Position numbers and translations under genes: made by a program
Shown: piece after piece, positions 17,734-26,485 of the stretch
Position numbering within the stretch: position 1 is the stretch's first letter
How the letters are laid out: each line of letters opens with the position of its first letter
From: Paralcaligenes ureilyticus
Lineage (GTDB): Bacteria; Pseudomonadota; Gammaproteobacteria; Burkholderiales; Burkholderiaceae_B
Assembly: GCF_004346225.1 (NCBI RefSeq)
Contig: NZ_SMAJ01000003.1
Span: 248,001 to 312,000, forward strand
Direction: 5' to 3'
Length of the DNA stretch: 64,000 nucleotides
Notes under the pieces: generated by a model
Database searches by the model: none
Told to the model about the DNA's origin: nothing
What the model saw: only the letters and a program-made list of their open reading frames with translations

Positions 17734-18650
17734 CTAGGCGTAAACAGGTCCAGGACTCTGCCGATCTCGGACCAGAGGGAGTCCAGGGTTCGTTTGGCGG
17801 CCTTGCGTAAAATGGCCTTGAGTTTGGAAAACATTTTTTCGATCGGATTGAGGTCTGGCGAATACGGTGGCAAGTAGCGCAGTGTGGCGCCCGTCGCTTC
17901 GATGGCGGCCCGGACACTTTCCACGTTGTGGCAGGACAGGTTGTTGGCCACCACGATGTCACCCGGTTGCAGTGTCGGGGATAGGCAGGCTTGGATATAG
18001 GCGAGAAAGGCGGCTCCATTCATCGGGCCGTCCAGCACCAGCGGAGCGGTGATCGCATCGTGACGCAGGCCAGCAGTGAAGGTAGTGCTCTTCCAGTGGC
18101 CGCGGAGAACCGAGGCGATGCAGCGCTGGCCGCGCGGCGAACGACCCGTTGTCGCGTCATGTTGGTGGCCGTGGCCGTTTCATCGAGAAAGACCAGATGC
18201 CGAGAATCCCAGCACCGCCGATCATCGATCCACTCAGTCCGTGCCTGACGCACGTCCGTGCGTGACTGCTCGCTGGCGTACAGGGTTTTTTTTAAAACTC
18301 AACCCCCATTTGTCCAGTTGATGCCAGAGCGCCGGCACCTTGATCTGGATTCCTTCTTGCGCCAGGCGCTCACTGAGCTCCACGAGCGTCAGATCGGGCG
18401 TCGCTCCAATCCACTGCCGAATCTGTGCTTCCTTATGCGCAATGCGTGAGCGTCGATAACCGCCCATTTGTAAGCTATGGCGCTGGCCGTCTTCCTCCCA
18501 TCGCTTGCGTACCTGATAGACCCACAACCGACTCACTTCGTAGCGCCTGGCGATCGCCGTAGGGCCTTCACCGCGTTCCAATGCGCCCAGAATACGATCT
18601 CGAAGATCTTACGAATACGCGTCCATGATTTGCCCCCCCCTCGACCGTGA
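17733..18650 (-). pseudogene. IS630-family transposase, frameshifted and truncated
   Basis: Minus-strand homology starts at an ATG at 18626 (MDAYS, then an in-frame TAA, then DLRDRILGALERGEGPTAIA), continues with a helix-turn-helix RRYEVSRLWVYQVRKRW and LTLVELSERLAQEG to GLSFKK, shifts frame into ARTEWIDDRRCW and [14 protein letters not shown], and shifts again into [35 protein letters not shown] and VLDLFTP. The DDE residues lie in FLDETA, the degenerate VANNLSCHN (usually DNLxxHK) and PDLNPIE. The last ~12 residues are missing at the junction with the IS4 copy. Confidence 0.85.
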
Positions 18651-18704
18651 TGGAAGGTAGTCTACATTATGTATATATTTAAATAAAAAATGCTCTAGTG
18701 TTCG

Positions 18705-18850
18705 ACTATCCGGTATCGACCGGGGTGCGTCGTTGCGACACTTGCGAGAGGCACTTATCGATCAAGGTATCCAGTGCGCCGGTCTCGTAACTGGCTATCT
18801 ACTGACGAACGTTCGATTGCATACCCCTAGCAGCAATGCCGCTTCGCTTT
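18705..18850 (-). pseudogene. ISNCY-like transposase, N-terminal scrap
   Basis: Read on the minus strand, this stretch gives EAALLLGVCNRTFVSR, a stop, then ASYETGALDTLIDK and SQVSQRRTPVD. It resembles the helix-turn-helix and following loop of ISNCY-type transposases (REAAxLLGxxxRTFRR, GLDGLIDKR, SxRRxPVD). Only about 45 codons remain, with a stop inside. The rest of 18850-19151 shows nothing I can name. Confidence 0.45.
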
Positions 18851-19151
18851 GACCAAGTCGGCCTGATTGCCAACTCTGAAGGCCTTCTTCAAATCCACAT
18901 TCGGATATCCTGCAACCATCTCGCTTGGCTTTGAGGGGTGCGCTTCATCCTGCACCTCAAAATCGGACAATTTATTTGCTACGGCTGCGGACAAATTATA
19001 TGTTTCTTACAGTTTAAATATAGTGGTTGCAAAAACAGCGACTTCTCGATATTCTCAGTTATTGCCGAAACGGACAATGGTTCTGTTCTTTTCAGTCTGT
19101 GGGCAGTATTTGCATCGTCGGCTCACATTCTTATAAAGAAGTCGAATCACT

Positions 19152-19583
19152 ACTGTCCGGTTAAAAAATGAACAAATTTAATTGGTTAGCACTGAGAGGT
19201 ATTTTTGAGGCTGATAGATCGAGCTGGAATACCGAGACGGAAAGAATCTGTGGCAATGTGTAGGGGGGCATTGAGTTGAAGCTCCTTCTTAACGATGGCG
19301 ATAAGCACATTGCTGGAGAGCACGCACCAGATTTGCGTCTTCACCGCGTTCTAGCTTGCCCCCGAGAAATTTCTTGATACGCGCGAAACTCGTCCACGGA
19401 ACCAATCCATGATCTGTGCAAACAGCGTCTTGCCTAACTCATGGTTCGTCTTCCAGAATATCAACCCGGAAAGTTACACAAAAATAAGAAATCAAGATTC
19501 AAGTCGGTACCAAATAAAATCGGCCGCAACGCTACTGTCAATATTGGGTTTCACACGTTTCAAACTGTATTTAACCGGACACT
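19152..19583 (-). mobile_element. Internally deleted IS4-family relic (copy 3)
   Basis: Both ends are present: ACTGTCCGGTTAA at 19152 and TTAACCGGACACT ending at 19583. Inside, the left ~220 bp correspond to the 3' end of the transposase gene and the right ~200 bp to its 5' leader and first codons (reverse complement of 16599-16800), so roughly 900 bp of the middle are missing. The result is a 432-bp MITE-like unit that cannot move by itself but could be mobilised by a related transposase. Its right end is only 37 bp before the start of the Bug gene. Confidence 0.7.
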
Positions 19584-19620
19584 ACCGAAGTTAAATGCAT
19601 TCAAAATTAAGGAGATATCC

Positions 19621-20628
19621 ATGTATAGAGCAGATTGTTTTACGGCCCGGAAAGCGAAGAAATTATTGGCGGCGTTGCTGGTAATCACCTCGTGTGGTGC
19701 AATACTGGGCGCCCCGGAAGCCATGGCGGAGACGTGGCCGGATCATACTATTACGCTAGTTATTCCATTCGCGCCGGGAGGGAGCACCGATATTATCAGC
19801 CGGATTGTGGGAAGAAAATTATCCGAAATATTGAAGGTAAGCGTTGTGCCCGAAAACAAAGGTGGGGCCGGAGGCGAAATCGGAGCCAATTATGTTGCCC
19901 ATGCGGCGAGAGATGGGTACACGATAGAGATGGACCACATAGGTTTTTCGTTCAACCAATCGTTGAACAAAAATAAGGGACCTGTGCCGGAAAAAGATAT
20001 TGTTCCGGTAGCGTTCGTCGGCTCCACCCCGAACGTGCTGGCTGTAACCAACAGCCTGCCTGTAAAAACTTTGCCACAATTCATCGCGTACGCAAAAGCG
20101 CATCCGGAGGCAATCAATTTTGGCTCGGGCGGGGTGGGCAGTGCCGGCCATTTGTCGATGGAGCTTTTGCAGTCGGTAACGGGCACAAAAATGACGCACG
20201 TTCCGTATAAAGGTTCGGGGCCTGCGTTGGTGGACTTGATTAGTGGGCGAATCCAGGCCATGCTACTGACCATTCCGGCCGTCATGGGTAATATCAAGAA
20301 TGGACAGGTACGGGCAATTGCCACGAGCGGCACGGCCCGGCCGGAGGCGTTAAGCGACCTTCCCACGTTTGCCCAGGCGGGCATAAAAAATTTCGTTTAT
20401 GAGCCGTGGTACGGTATTTTTGCGCCGCGCGGCACACCGGATCCAATTCTTACGAAGCTGCACGCAGCCGTGAATGAGGTGGTTGCCGACCCTGAAGTTA
20501 AACGGCAATTGCTGGAGCAAGGCTTGTCAACGAACGCAAAGTCGCGCCAGGCCTTCGTTACTCAGGTGGAAGGCGATACCAAGAAATGGGGAGTAATAAT
20601 TGATCGGTTGGGGCTTAACAAGCAGTAA
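19621..20628 (+). CDS. Bug/TctC-family periplasmic receptor
   Basis: This 335-residue exported solute-binding protein starts at the ATG at 19621, preceded by AAGGAGATATCC. An N-terminal signal peptide (about residues 1-37: KKLLAALLVITSCGAILG, then APEAMA before ETWPD) precedes the mature fold with ITLVIPFAPGGSTDIISRIV, VENKGG-type PENKGGAGGEIGANYVA, the ligand loop INFGSGGVGSAGHLSMELL, THVPYKGSGPALVDLI and GIFAPRGTPDPILTKLH. Bug proteins bind carboxylates; no TctA/TctB membrane gene is near, so its transporter partner is elsewhere or absent. It opens the 19.6-29.2 kb CoA module. Its own promoter appears to have been replaced by the IS4 relic 37 bp upstream. Confidence 0.93.
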   Translation: MYRADCFTARKAKKLLAALLVITSCGAILGAPEAMAETWPDHTITLVIPFAPGGSTDIISRIVGRKLSEILKVSVVPENKGGAGGEIGANYVAHAARDGYTIEMDHIGFSFNQSLNKNKGPVPEKDIVPVAFVGSTPNVLAVTNSLPVKTLPQFIAYAKAHPEAINFGSGGVGSAGHLSMELLQSVTGTKMTHVPYKGSGPALVDLISGRIQAMLLTIPAVMGNIKNGQVRAIATSGTARPEALSDLPTFAQAGIKNFVYEPWYGIFAPRGTPDPILTKLHAAVNEVVADPEVKRQLLEQGLSTNAKSRQAFVTQVEGDTKKWGVIIDRLGLNKQ

Positions 20629-21469
20629 GCTGTAGCCTCCTGATGGCACTTTCCAGGTGCAAGCGTTCAACCATGATTCCGTCCAGATTGATGACGCCTT
20701 TGTTAGCATTTTCGGGCAAAGCGTAGGTGTCCACAATTTTGGTCCACCACGCCAGTTCTTGGGGTGTTGGGCTAAATACCGAATTGACGATATCCACCTG
20801 ATTGGGGTGAATAATGGTTTTCCCAGTCATGCCCATTGCCTTGGCCGCTTTGGACTCCAGCTCCAACGTATTTTGATCGTGTATGTCATTTAACACTCCG
20901 TCAATGACAGGCAAGCCATATGCCTTGGCGACCATAATAATCCGAGTGAACCACGGCGTAAGGTTCGCTCGGTTTTCGCCTGGATCTATGTCGGTATCCT
21001 TGACAAAATCGTTCGTGCCGAGAACCAGACATTCCAGGTTTTTGGTTAAAGAGTCTTCAACGATTTGGTCCAGTTTCAAAATGCCTAACGGGTTTTCGAC
21101 CATGGCCCAGATTTTTACCTGCTCGCCTGGTCCGTTCAAATACTCGTTAGCCAAGTGGATTGTTTTCGCGTTTGCAACCTTGGAGAGAAGGACAGCTTGT
21201 GGGCGCAACTCTTTTACCAGTTTAAGGTCGTCGTTCCAAAAGCTTGATTCCACTGAGTTGATACGGATAACAGTTCTAGGGCTAGTAGCCTGTTTTTCTG
21301 GCGCTGCCAAAAACGACTTCAACGTTATGCGCGCCTGTACCTTTTGGCTTTCCAGGATGCTGTCTTCCAGGTCGAAAATAATTGCATCGACCGGTAAATC
21401 GACGGCCTTTTGCATAGCTCTTAAATTAATGCCTGGCACATAGAGAAGGGTACGCAATCGAAGATTCAT
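20615..21469 (-). CDS. CitE-like HpcH/HpaI lyase
   Basis: This ~284-residue TIM-barrel lyase belongs to the citrate lyase beta-subunit/malyl-CoA lyase superfamily. Visible blocks are LRTLLYVPGINLRAMQKA, the metal/CoA loop AIIFDLEDSI, RTVIRINS, KIWAMVENPLGIL (metal-ligand Glu), LVLGTNDFVKD and GMTGKTIIHPNQVDIVN. The family cleaves or forms 3-hydroxy-acyl-CoA bonds such as malyl-, citramalyl- or citryl-CoA. The ATG at 21469 is preferred to a TTG at 21481. It is divergent from the enolase-superfamily gene and converges with the Bug gene, with which it overlaps by 14 bp. In this module it could cleave the carboxylated/hydrated product made by the neighbours (inference). Confidence 0.88.
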   Translation of the reverse strand: MNLRLRTLLYVPGINLRAMQKAVDLPVDAIIFDLEDSILESQKVQARITLKSFLAAPEKQATSPRTVIRINSVESSFWNDDLKLVKELRPQAVLLSKVANAKTIHLANEYLNGPGEQVKIWAMVENPLGILKLDQIVEDSLTKNLECLVLGTNDFVKDTDIDPGENRANLTPWFTRIIMVAKAYGLPVIDGVLNDIHDQNTLELESKAAKAMGMTGKTIIHPNQVDIVNSVFSPTPQELAWWTKIVDTYALPENANKGVINLDGIMVERLHLESAIRRLQLTAC

Positions 21470-21493
21470 GGTGTCGCCCAAATAATAATTGAT

Positions 21494-21512
21494 ATTCGAA
21501 TTGTATTATAAT
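21494..21512. promoter_or_regulatory. Divergent promoter region with single ATTCGAAT
   Basis: The 86-bp gap between the divergent CitE-like and enolase-superfamily genes holds one perfect ATTCGAAT (21494-21501) followed by a TATAAT (21507-21512). A second partial copy ATTCCATA starts 19 bp further on rather than 22 bp. It resembles the tandem operators at 15256, 31411 and 33817, but only as a half site. Confidence 0.4.
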
Positions 21513-21555
21513 ATTCCATAGAAGTTCTAACTGCAACCACTATTAGAGGTGCCAA

Positions 21556-22632
21556 TTGACCAGAATTGTTAAGGCCACGTTAAGGCGGCTCAAGTTACCT
21601 CTATATAGGCCATATCGGTTGTCTTATCGAACCTTCACCGAGTTCGAGCCGTTCTTCCTTGAATTGATCGATGATCATGGACGCGCTGCGTTTTCGGATG
21701 CCCACGTTTCACCGGGCTCCAGTTCCGAGACCCGTGCGGGAGCATGGGCCTATTGTTTGGCAAAGCTTAACGGAATAAACAGCGATACCCTCCATGGGGT
21801 TAAAGCGCGGTTAATGACTAGCCTCGGCGAAAGCAAGGTGGCCGCGACACTACTGGTGACCGCGCTGGAAGCGTTAGAGGGAAGCGGCTGGTTAAAAATT
21901 AAGGAGCACTCGGAACAAGAGCTGATTGTTCCTATTAGCGGGACGGATCAGAGCGAAATTGAGTTAGAGTTGGAAACGCTATTTCAAAACGGGTTTTCCA
22001 CGTTCAAGGTTAAGGTTGGCAAGGACGTGCTGTCCGATATAAAGCGCACCAATACTATTCTAAAGGTGCTTGACGGTCGTGGATCGATTCGGCTGGACGC
22101 GAATCGGGCATACAGCGTGGACGACGCCATTACTTTTGCAAACGGCATTACCCGCAGCGGCGTTGATCTGTTTGAGCAGCCCTGCGATGCCGATGCCTGG
22201 GACGATAACGCCAGTGTTGCGCGCAATAGCCCGATACCGCTCATGCTGGACGAGCCCATTTGTTCATTGCGCGACATCGAACGTGCCTCCGACATCGCTA
22301 ACGTGAAGTATTGCAAAGTGAAATTGAAGCGCTTTGGCAGTCTGGACGCCTTGGCCGAAGGCATTGAGTTGATTCATCGCAACGGTATGCTGGCCGTGTT
22401 GGGCGACGGTTTAGGCAGCGAAATCAATAACTGGATGGAAGCGTCGGTAGCCGCACGTTTGATCAAGACCAAAGGGGAGTTCAACGGATTCTTAAAACAT
22501 ATCGACAAGTTGTTCGAAAATCCTTTACCTTTCGCCAATGGCCGAATCACGTTGGAAAAAGGCTATGTGCCAATTTTGGATACCGACGCCATTGAGCGCG
22601 TCACTGTAGAAAAGAAAATAATTGAATATTGA
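21556..22632 (+). CDS. Enolase-superfamily enzyme (muconate cycloisomerase-like)
   Basis: This 358-residue cytoplasmic metal enzyme starts at a TTG with AGAGG six bases upstream. An N-terminal capping domain (1-120) precedes a TIM barrel with the subgroup's catalytic pattern: Lys151-Val-Lys153 in FKVKVGK, metal-ligand Asp181 in IRLDANRAY, Glu207 in FEQP, Asp232 in LDEP and Lys254/256 in YCKVKLKRFG. This is the muconate-lactonising/racemase subgroup, which abstracts a proton alpha to a carboxylate and then cyclo-isomerises, dehydrates or racemises. The gene is followed by a carboxyltransferase 9 bp later, so it is part of the CoA/carboxylation operon. The substrate is unknown. Confidence 0.87.
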   Translation: MTRIVKATLRRLKLPLYRPYRLSYRTFTEFEPFFLELIDDHGRAAFSDAHVSPGSSSETRAGAWAYCLAKLNGINSDTLHGVKARLMTSLGESKVAATLLVTALEALEGSGWLKIKEHSEQELIVPISGTDQSEIELELETLFQNGFSTFKVKVGKDVLSDIKRTNTILKVLDGRGSIRLDANRAYSVDDAITFANGITRSGVDLFEQPCDADAWDDNASVARNSPIPLMLDEPICSLRDIERASDIANVKYCKVKLKRFGSLDALAEGIELIHRNGMLAVLGDGLGSEINNWMEASVAARLIKTKGEFNGFLKHIDKLFENPLPFANGRITLEKGYVPILDTDAIERVTVEKKIIEY

Positions 22633-22641
22633 GGATGAGTC

Positions 22642-24174
22642 ATGAAGCATCAAGCATTGCTGGACACTTTGGATCAAAAAAGAGCGGCGGCGGCAGCAAT
22701 GGGGGGCGAGCGCAAACTGCAAAAAAGAAAAGAGGCTGGCGACTTGAACGCGCAAGAGCGGATCGATGTTCTAGTTGACAGCGACAGCTTTATCGAACTA
22801 GGTCTTTTGGGGACCTCGGTATTTGATCAGGACCAGGAGGCTACCCCGCGGGACGGAAAAATTGTCGGCTTTGGCAAGATCAATAATCGTGATGTCGGCG
22901 TTGTGGTCAATGACTTCACGACCAAGGGCGCCTCGACCAGTGCGACAAACTCGAAAAAAATGGGATATATCCGGAAAACGTGCAATGAGCGTGGGATACC
23001 CTTTGTGCATGTAGGAGAATCCACCGGGGCTCGGTTGCCTGACGCCATGGGGTCCAAGGGGATGGGGCAAATGTTAGGCAACGACACTTCCCAGTTCAGA
23101 CGCATTCGCGAAGTGCCTTGGGTTGCGGCTGCCTTGAATACGTCTTTTGGGTCGTCCGCTTGGCAATGCTGTTGCGCGGATTTTTCCGTGATGAAGAAGG
23201 GCTCGATTATGGCGGTGTCCAGTCCGCGGCTCGTATCAATGGCAATTGGTGAAAAAATAGACCTGGAAGAATTAGGAGGCTGGCGCCTGCATGCCGAGCA
23301 AACTGGCTTGATCGACTATTTTGTCGATTCCGATCAAGAGGCCATGATGGTTATTCGGCGCTTCCTAAGTTATATGCCGTCACATGCGCACGAGTTGGCT
23401 CCGCGTGGCGAAGTGCCGGAAGGCTCCGATGCGGATCAGGAAAAAATTCTGGACATCATTCCCGAAAGCAGAACCCAGGTCTACAACATGAAGAAGATTC
23501 TGGAAATCGTGTTTGATGATGGCAGCCTGTTGGAATTGAAATCCCGTTTTGGGAAGTCGGTTGTCACCAGCCTAGCCCGACTTGATGGCCATGTGGTTGG
23601 CATCATTGCCAATAACCCATTGACGGGTGGAGGTGCGCTGTCAGCAGAAGCATGCCGCAAGGCTATTGACTTCACTGTTTTGTGCGATAGCTTCAATGTC
23701 CCTATCATTCGCTTTGTGGATACCCCAGGGTTCGTTGTGGGTGCCGAGGCGGAACGCAAAGGGGCACCGGGTCAGATTATGAATTTCATGAACGCCACAT
23801 GCCTCATTACCGTGCCGCAAATTACCGTGTTGTGTCGTAAGGCCTATGGACGTGCCTATGTAGCGATGGGCGGCGGTGCGCATAACGACACTATGGTTGC
23901 ATGGCCCAACGCTGAGGTCAGTTTTATGGACCCCGTCTTCGCGACAACCATTGTCCATAATAAAACGGCAGAGGATGAAGGGTTTGAGGATGCTCTGGCC
24001 GAAATTCGAAAAGATTTGGAGATTTGGGATATGGCGCGTATTTTTTCGGCCCACGATGTGATCAAACCTCAGGAGACCCGCAAGTTCCTAATCCGTATGC
24101 TGGAGGTTCATCAACGCCGCAAGTCGGGAGGCATTAGCGAGCGGTTAATGCGCTCTTGGCCCACCAGCTACTGA
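22642..24174 (+). CDS. Biotin-dependent acyl-CoA carboxyltransferase (beta subunit)
   Basis: This 510-residue carboxyltransferase has both crotonase-fold halves in one chain. The N-terminal half has LNAQERIDVLVDSDSFIE, the GESTGARLPDAMGSKGMG loop and MAVSSPRLVSMAIGEKID. The C-terminal half has GIIANNPLTGGGALSAEACRK, FVDTPGFVVGAEAERKGA and YGRAYVAMGGGAH, WPNAEVSFMDPVFA. The family transfers CO2 from carboxybiotin to an acyl-CoA. The matching biotin carrier and biotin carboxylase are 3.4-5 kb downstream in the same direction, so a complete three-subunit carboxylase is encoded here. The MDP motif near the C-terminus differs from the MGPKGA of propionyl-CoA carboxylases, so the substrate may not be propionyl-CoA. 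Confidence 0.92.
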   Translation: MKHQALLDTLDQKRAAAAAMGGERKLQKRKEAGDLNAQERIDVLVDSDSFIELGLLGTSVFDQDQEATPRDGKIVGFGKINNRDVGVVVNDFTTKGASTSATNSKKMGYIRKTCNERGIPFVHVGESTGARLPDAMGSKGMGQMLGNDTSQFRRIREVPWVAAALNTSFGSSAWQCCCADFSVMKKGSIMAVSSPRLVSMAIGEKIDLEELGGWRLHAEQTGLIDYFVDSDQEAMMVIRRFLSYMPSHAHELAPRGEVPEGSDADQEKILDIIPESRTQVYNMKKILEIVFDDGSLLELKSRFGKSVVTSLARLDGHVVGIIANNPLTGGGALSAEACRKAIDFTVLCDSFNVPIIRFVDTPGFVVGAEAERKGAPGQIMNFMNATCLITVPQITVLCRKAYGRAYVAMGGGAHNDTMVAWPNAEVSFMDPVFATTIVHNKTAEDEGFEDALAEIRKDLEIWDMARIFSAHDVIKPQETRKFLIRMLEVHQRRKSGGISERLMRSWPTSY

Positions 24175-24220
24175 AATGGCGCTGTAACTAGTTGTGGAAT
24201 TAAAGAATAGGGCTCGAACC

Positions 24221-26395
24221 ATGCAAAGTACATTTCTGAATGAAAAAGAGGGGAAAGCGCTCTTAAGTAAGTTTGGCGTGGATGTTCCCAAATCATTTAT
24301 TGCTGACAGTGTTGAATGCGTTTCGCGGAAAATTGGCTCGTTAACCGCACCCTTTGTTGTCAAAGTCGTCTCTGAAGACATTCTTCATAAATCGGACGCG
24401 GGGGGGGTAGCGATTAATTTGAATACGGCGTTTGAAGTGGTCGAGGCCATCAGGCGCATGCAAGCGATCCCCGCTATTGCGGCGGCGCGCATTGATGGGT
24501 GGCTTGTGGAAGAAATGATCTCTTCAGGGATGGAAGTTGCGATTGGCGGTTTTTATGATCGTCAATTTGGGCCGATACTAATGTTGGGCCTGGGAGGCAT
24601 CTACATCGAACTATTGAAGGACGTTACTTTCCGAATCTGCCCCATTACCGAGCAGGACGCATGGGAAATGATCCACAGCCTTCAGACGCGAAAGCTGCTT
24701 GATGGCTTTCGTGGGGGCACTGTTTACGACAAACAGCTGTTAGTTCAGGGATTGCTTAAGATTGGCGGCAAGGGCGGTCTGTTCATGACGCATCAGAATA
24801 TGATTTCTGAGCTTGATATTAATCCGCTAATTCTTACCGGTTCGCGCCTTGTCGCGGTGGATGCACGAATTATTCAAAAAAACCCAAACGAGACAAGAGA
24901 AATATTACCTGTCGGTAGCGTGACTAGTACCGATGTTGACGTGGCCAAGAAGTTCGAGTCGTTGTTTTTTCCGAGAAACGTGGCGGTATTAGGCGCTTCG
25001 GCTAAAGACGTAGTCATTGCCAACACGTTCATCCGTCGTTTGAAAGAATTTGGTTTTTCGGGAAACATCTATCCTATTCACCCGAAAGCGGAAAAAATTG
25101 AAGGCTTAAAGGCATATTCAAACTTGTCTAACGCGCCCAACGACATTGATTATGCATATGTGGCAATTAGCGCGGAGCGCGTATTGCAGTCCATCGATCT
25201 GCCACCGGGAAAATGTAAATTTATTCAAATTATCAGTTCTGGTTTCGCTGAAACCGAACAAGGCCGGCAGCAACAAGAGCAATTGCTACGCGTTGCACAC
25301 CGGTCGCAAATTCGATTATTGGGCCCGAATTGCCTTGGGACCTATTCCCCTGTAGGAAAGCTTACGTTTCCAAAAGACGCGCCGACAGACGGTGGAACCA
25401 TAGGAGTGGTGTCCCAATCCGGCGGGTTATCAACAGACATCATTAAGCGTGGACAATGGCGCGGCTTACGTTTTAGCGGGCTGGTCACCATCGGCAATAG
25501 TATTGACGTGACGCCGGTGGAATTGCTCAAGTATTTCCTGTCCGACCCGGCTACCAACGCTATAGGCCTATATATTGAAGATATTAAAGACGGTCGGGCC
25601 GTGTTCGATCTATTAAGAAATACTCGCGATCTTAAGCCGATTGTTATTTTGCGCGGTGGCGCAACCAGGCAAGGACGTCTGGCTGCTCAATCGCACACGG
25701 GGGCATTGGCGTCGGGCGATGAGGCATGGGTCGCTTTATCAGAACAGACTGTTGTTGAACTTGTCGATACGGTTGATGAATTCATTAACGTGTTACTTGC
25801 TCTACAGTTTTTGCAACTGCGTACCATGACACCCACCCACAAGGTAGTGCTGTTCGGTAACGGAGGCGGTTCCAGCGTGTTGGGGGCCGATTGTTTTGCG
25901 CGCTCGGGCTTGGATGTGTCGCCTTTCGCGCCTGAAACAATTGCCAAGTTAGAAGAAATTGGTTTTCCGCCGGGAACCAGTGTTATCAATCCGATCGACA
26001 CCCCGGTGCGTACGTTGCAAGAAAAGGAAGGTTTTATCGCCAAGGAAATCCTTGACATCGTTTATGATGAAGCGAAGCCGGATGCCGTTGCGATGCATTT
26101 GAACTTGGCGGCGTTTTCCGGACGCGGTACGAGCAATCCGCTACAGAACCTGATCGACATCATCACTCAGACGAAACGCAAGCGCGGCGCGGACACGCAC
26201 TTTGTTCTGGCGCTTCGAAGTGATCGTTCTGAAGAGCTTGATGCGTTGCGACGCGAATATATCGAATTGGCCCGATTAGCCGGCATTCCTGTTTACGATG
26301 AAATTGTCGATATGGCCAAAGCGTTGCGAATTGTCGGTAACCTGGAGCGCAAGATGATTTTCCACCGTAGTCAGGTTTGGGCCGATCCTCAATAA
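24221..26395 (+). CDS. ADP-forming acyl-CoA ligase, fused beta-alpha
   Basis: This ~724-residue single-chain nucleoside-diphosphate-forming acyl-CoA synthetase makes acyl-CoA from acid, ATP and CoA. The order is unusual compared with alpha-beta fusions: an N-terminal ATP-grasp domain (about 1-230, KVVSEDILHKSDAGGVAI, ISELDINPLIL), then a CoA-binding Rossmann domain (about 245-370, NVAVLGASAKD, LLGPNCLGTYSP), then the ligase domain with the phosphorylated His492 in AQSHTGALAS. I prefer the ATG at 24221; a GTG at 24194 in the same frame would add nine residues. It sits between the carboxyltransferase and the TrmB gene and probably supplies the acyl-CoA that is carboxylated. Confidence 0.9.
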   Translation: MQSTFLNEKEGKALLSKFGVDVPKSFIADSVECVSRKIGSLTAPFVVKVVSEDILHKSDAGGVAINLNTAFEVVEAIRRMQAIPAIAAARIDGWLVEEMISSGMEVAIGGFYDRQFGPILMLGLGGIYIELLKDVTFRICPITEQDAWEMIHSLQTRKLLDGFRGGTVYDKQLLVQGLLKIGGKGGLFMTHQNMISELDINPLILTGSRLVAVDARIIQKNPNETREILPVGSVTSTDVDVAKKFESLFFPRNVAVLGASAKDVVIANTFIRRLKEFGFSGNIYPIHPKAEKIEGLKAYSNLSNAPNDIDYAYVAISAERVLQSIDLPPGKCKFIQIISSGFAETEQGRQQQEQLLRVAHRSQIRLLGPNCLGTYSPVGKLTFPKDAPTDGGTIGVVSQSGGLSTDIIKRGQWRGLRFSGLVTIGNSIDVTPVELLKYFLSDPATNAIGLYIEDIKDGRAVFDLLRNTRDLKPIVILRGGATRQGRLAAQSHTGALASGDEAWVALSEQTVVELVDTVDEFINVLLALQFLQLRTMTPTHKVVLFGNGGGSSVLGADCFARSGLDVSPFAPETIAKLEEIGFPPGTSVINPIDTPVRTLQEKEGFIAKEILDIVYDEAKPDAVAMHLNLAAFSGRGTSNPLQNLIDIITQTKRKRGADTHFVLALRSDRSEELDALRREYIELARLAGIPVYDEIVDMAKALRIVGNLERKMIFHRSQVWADPQ

Positions 26396-26485
26396 GTCGG
26401 TTTGCTTTCCATAACCGTGTAATCCTAGACGGCTTTTTTGCAGCTGCCTGTTTGTTCGAATCGCGGCTTGCGACGCATTTCCTGT

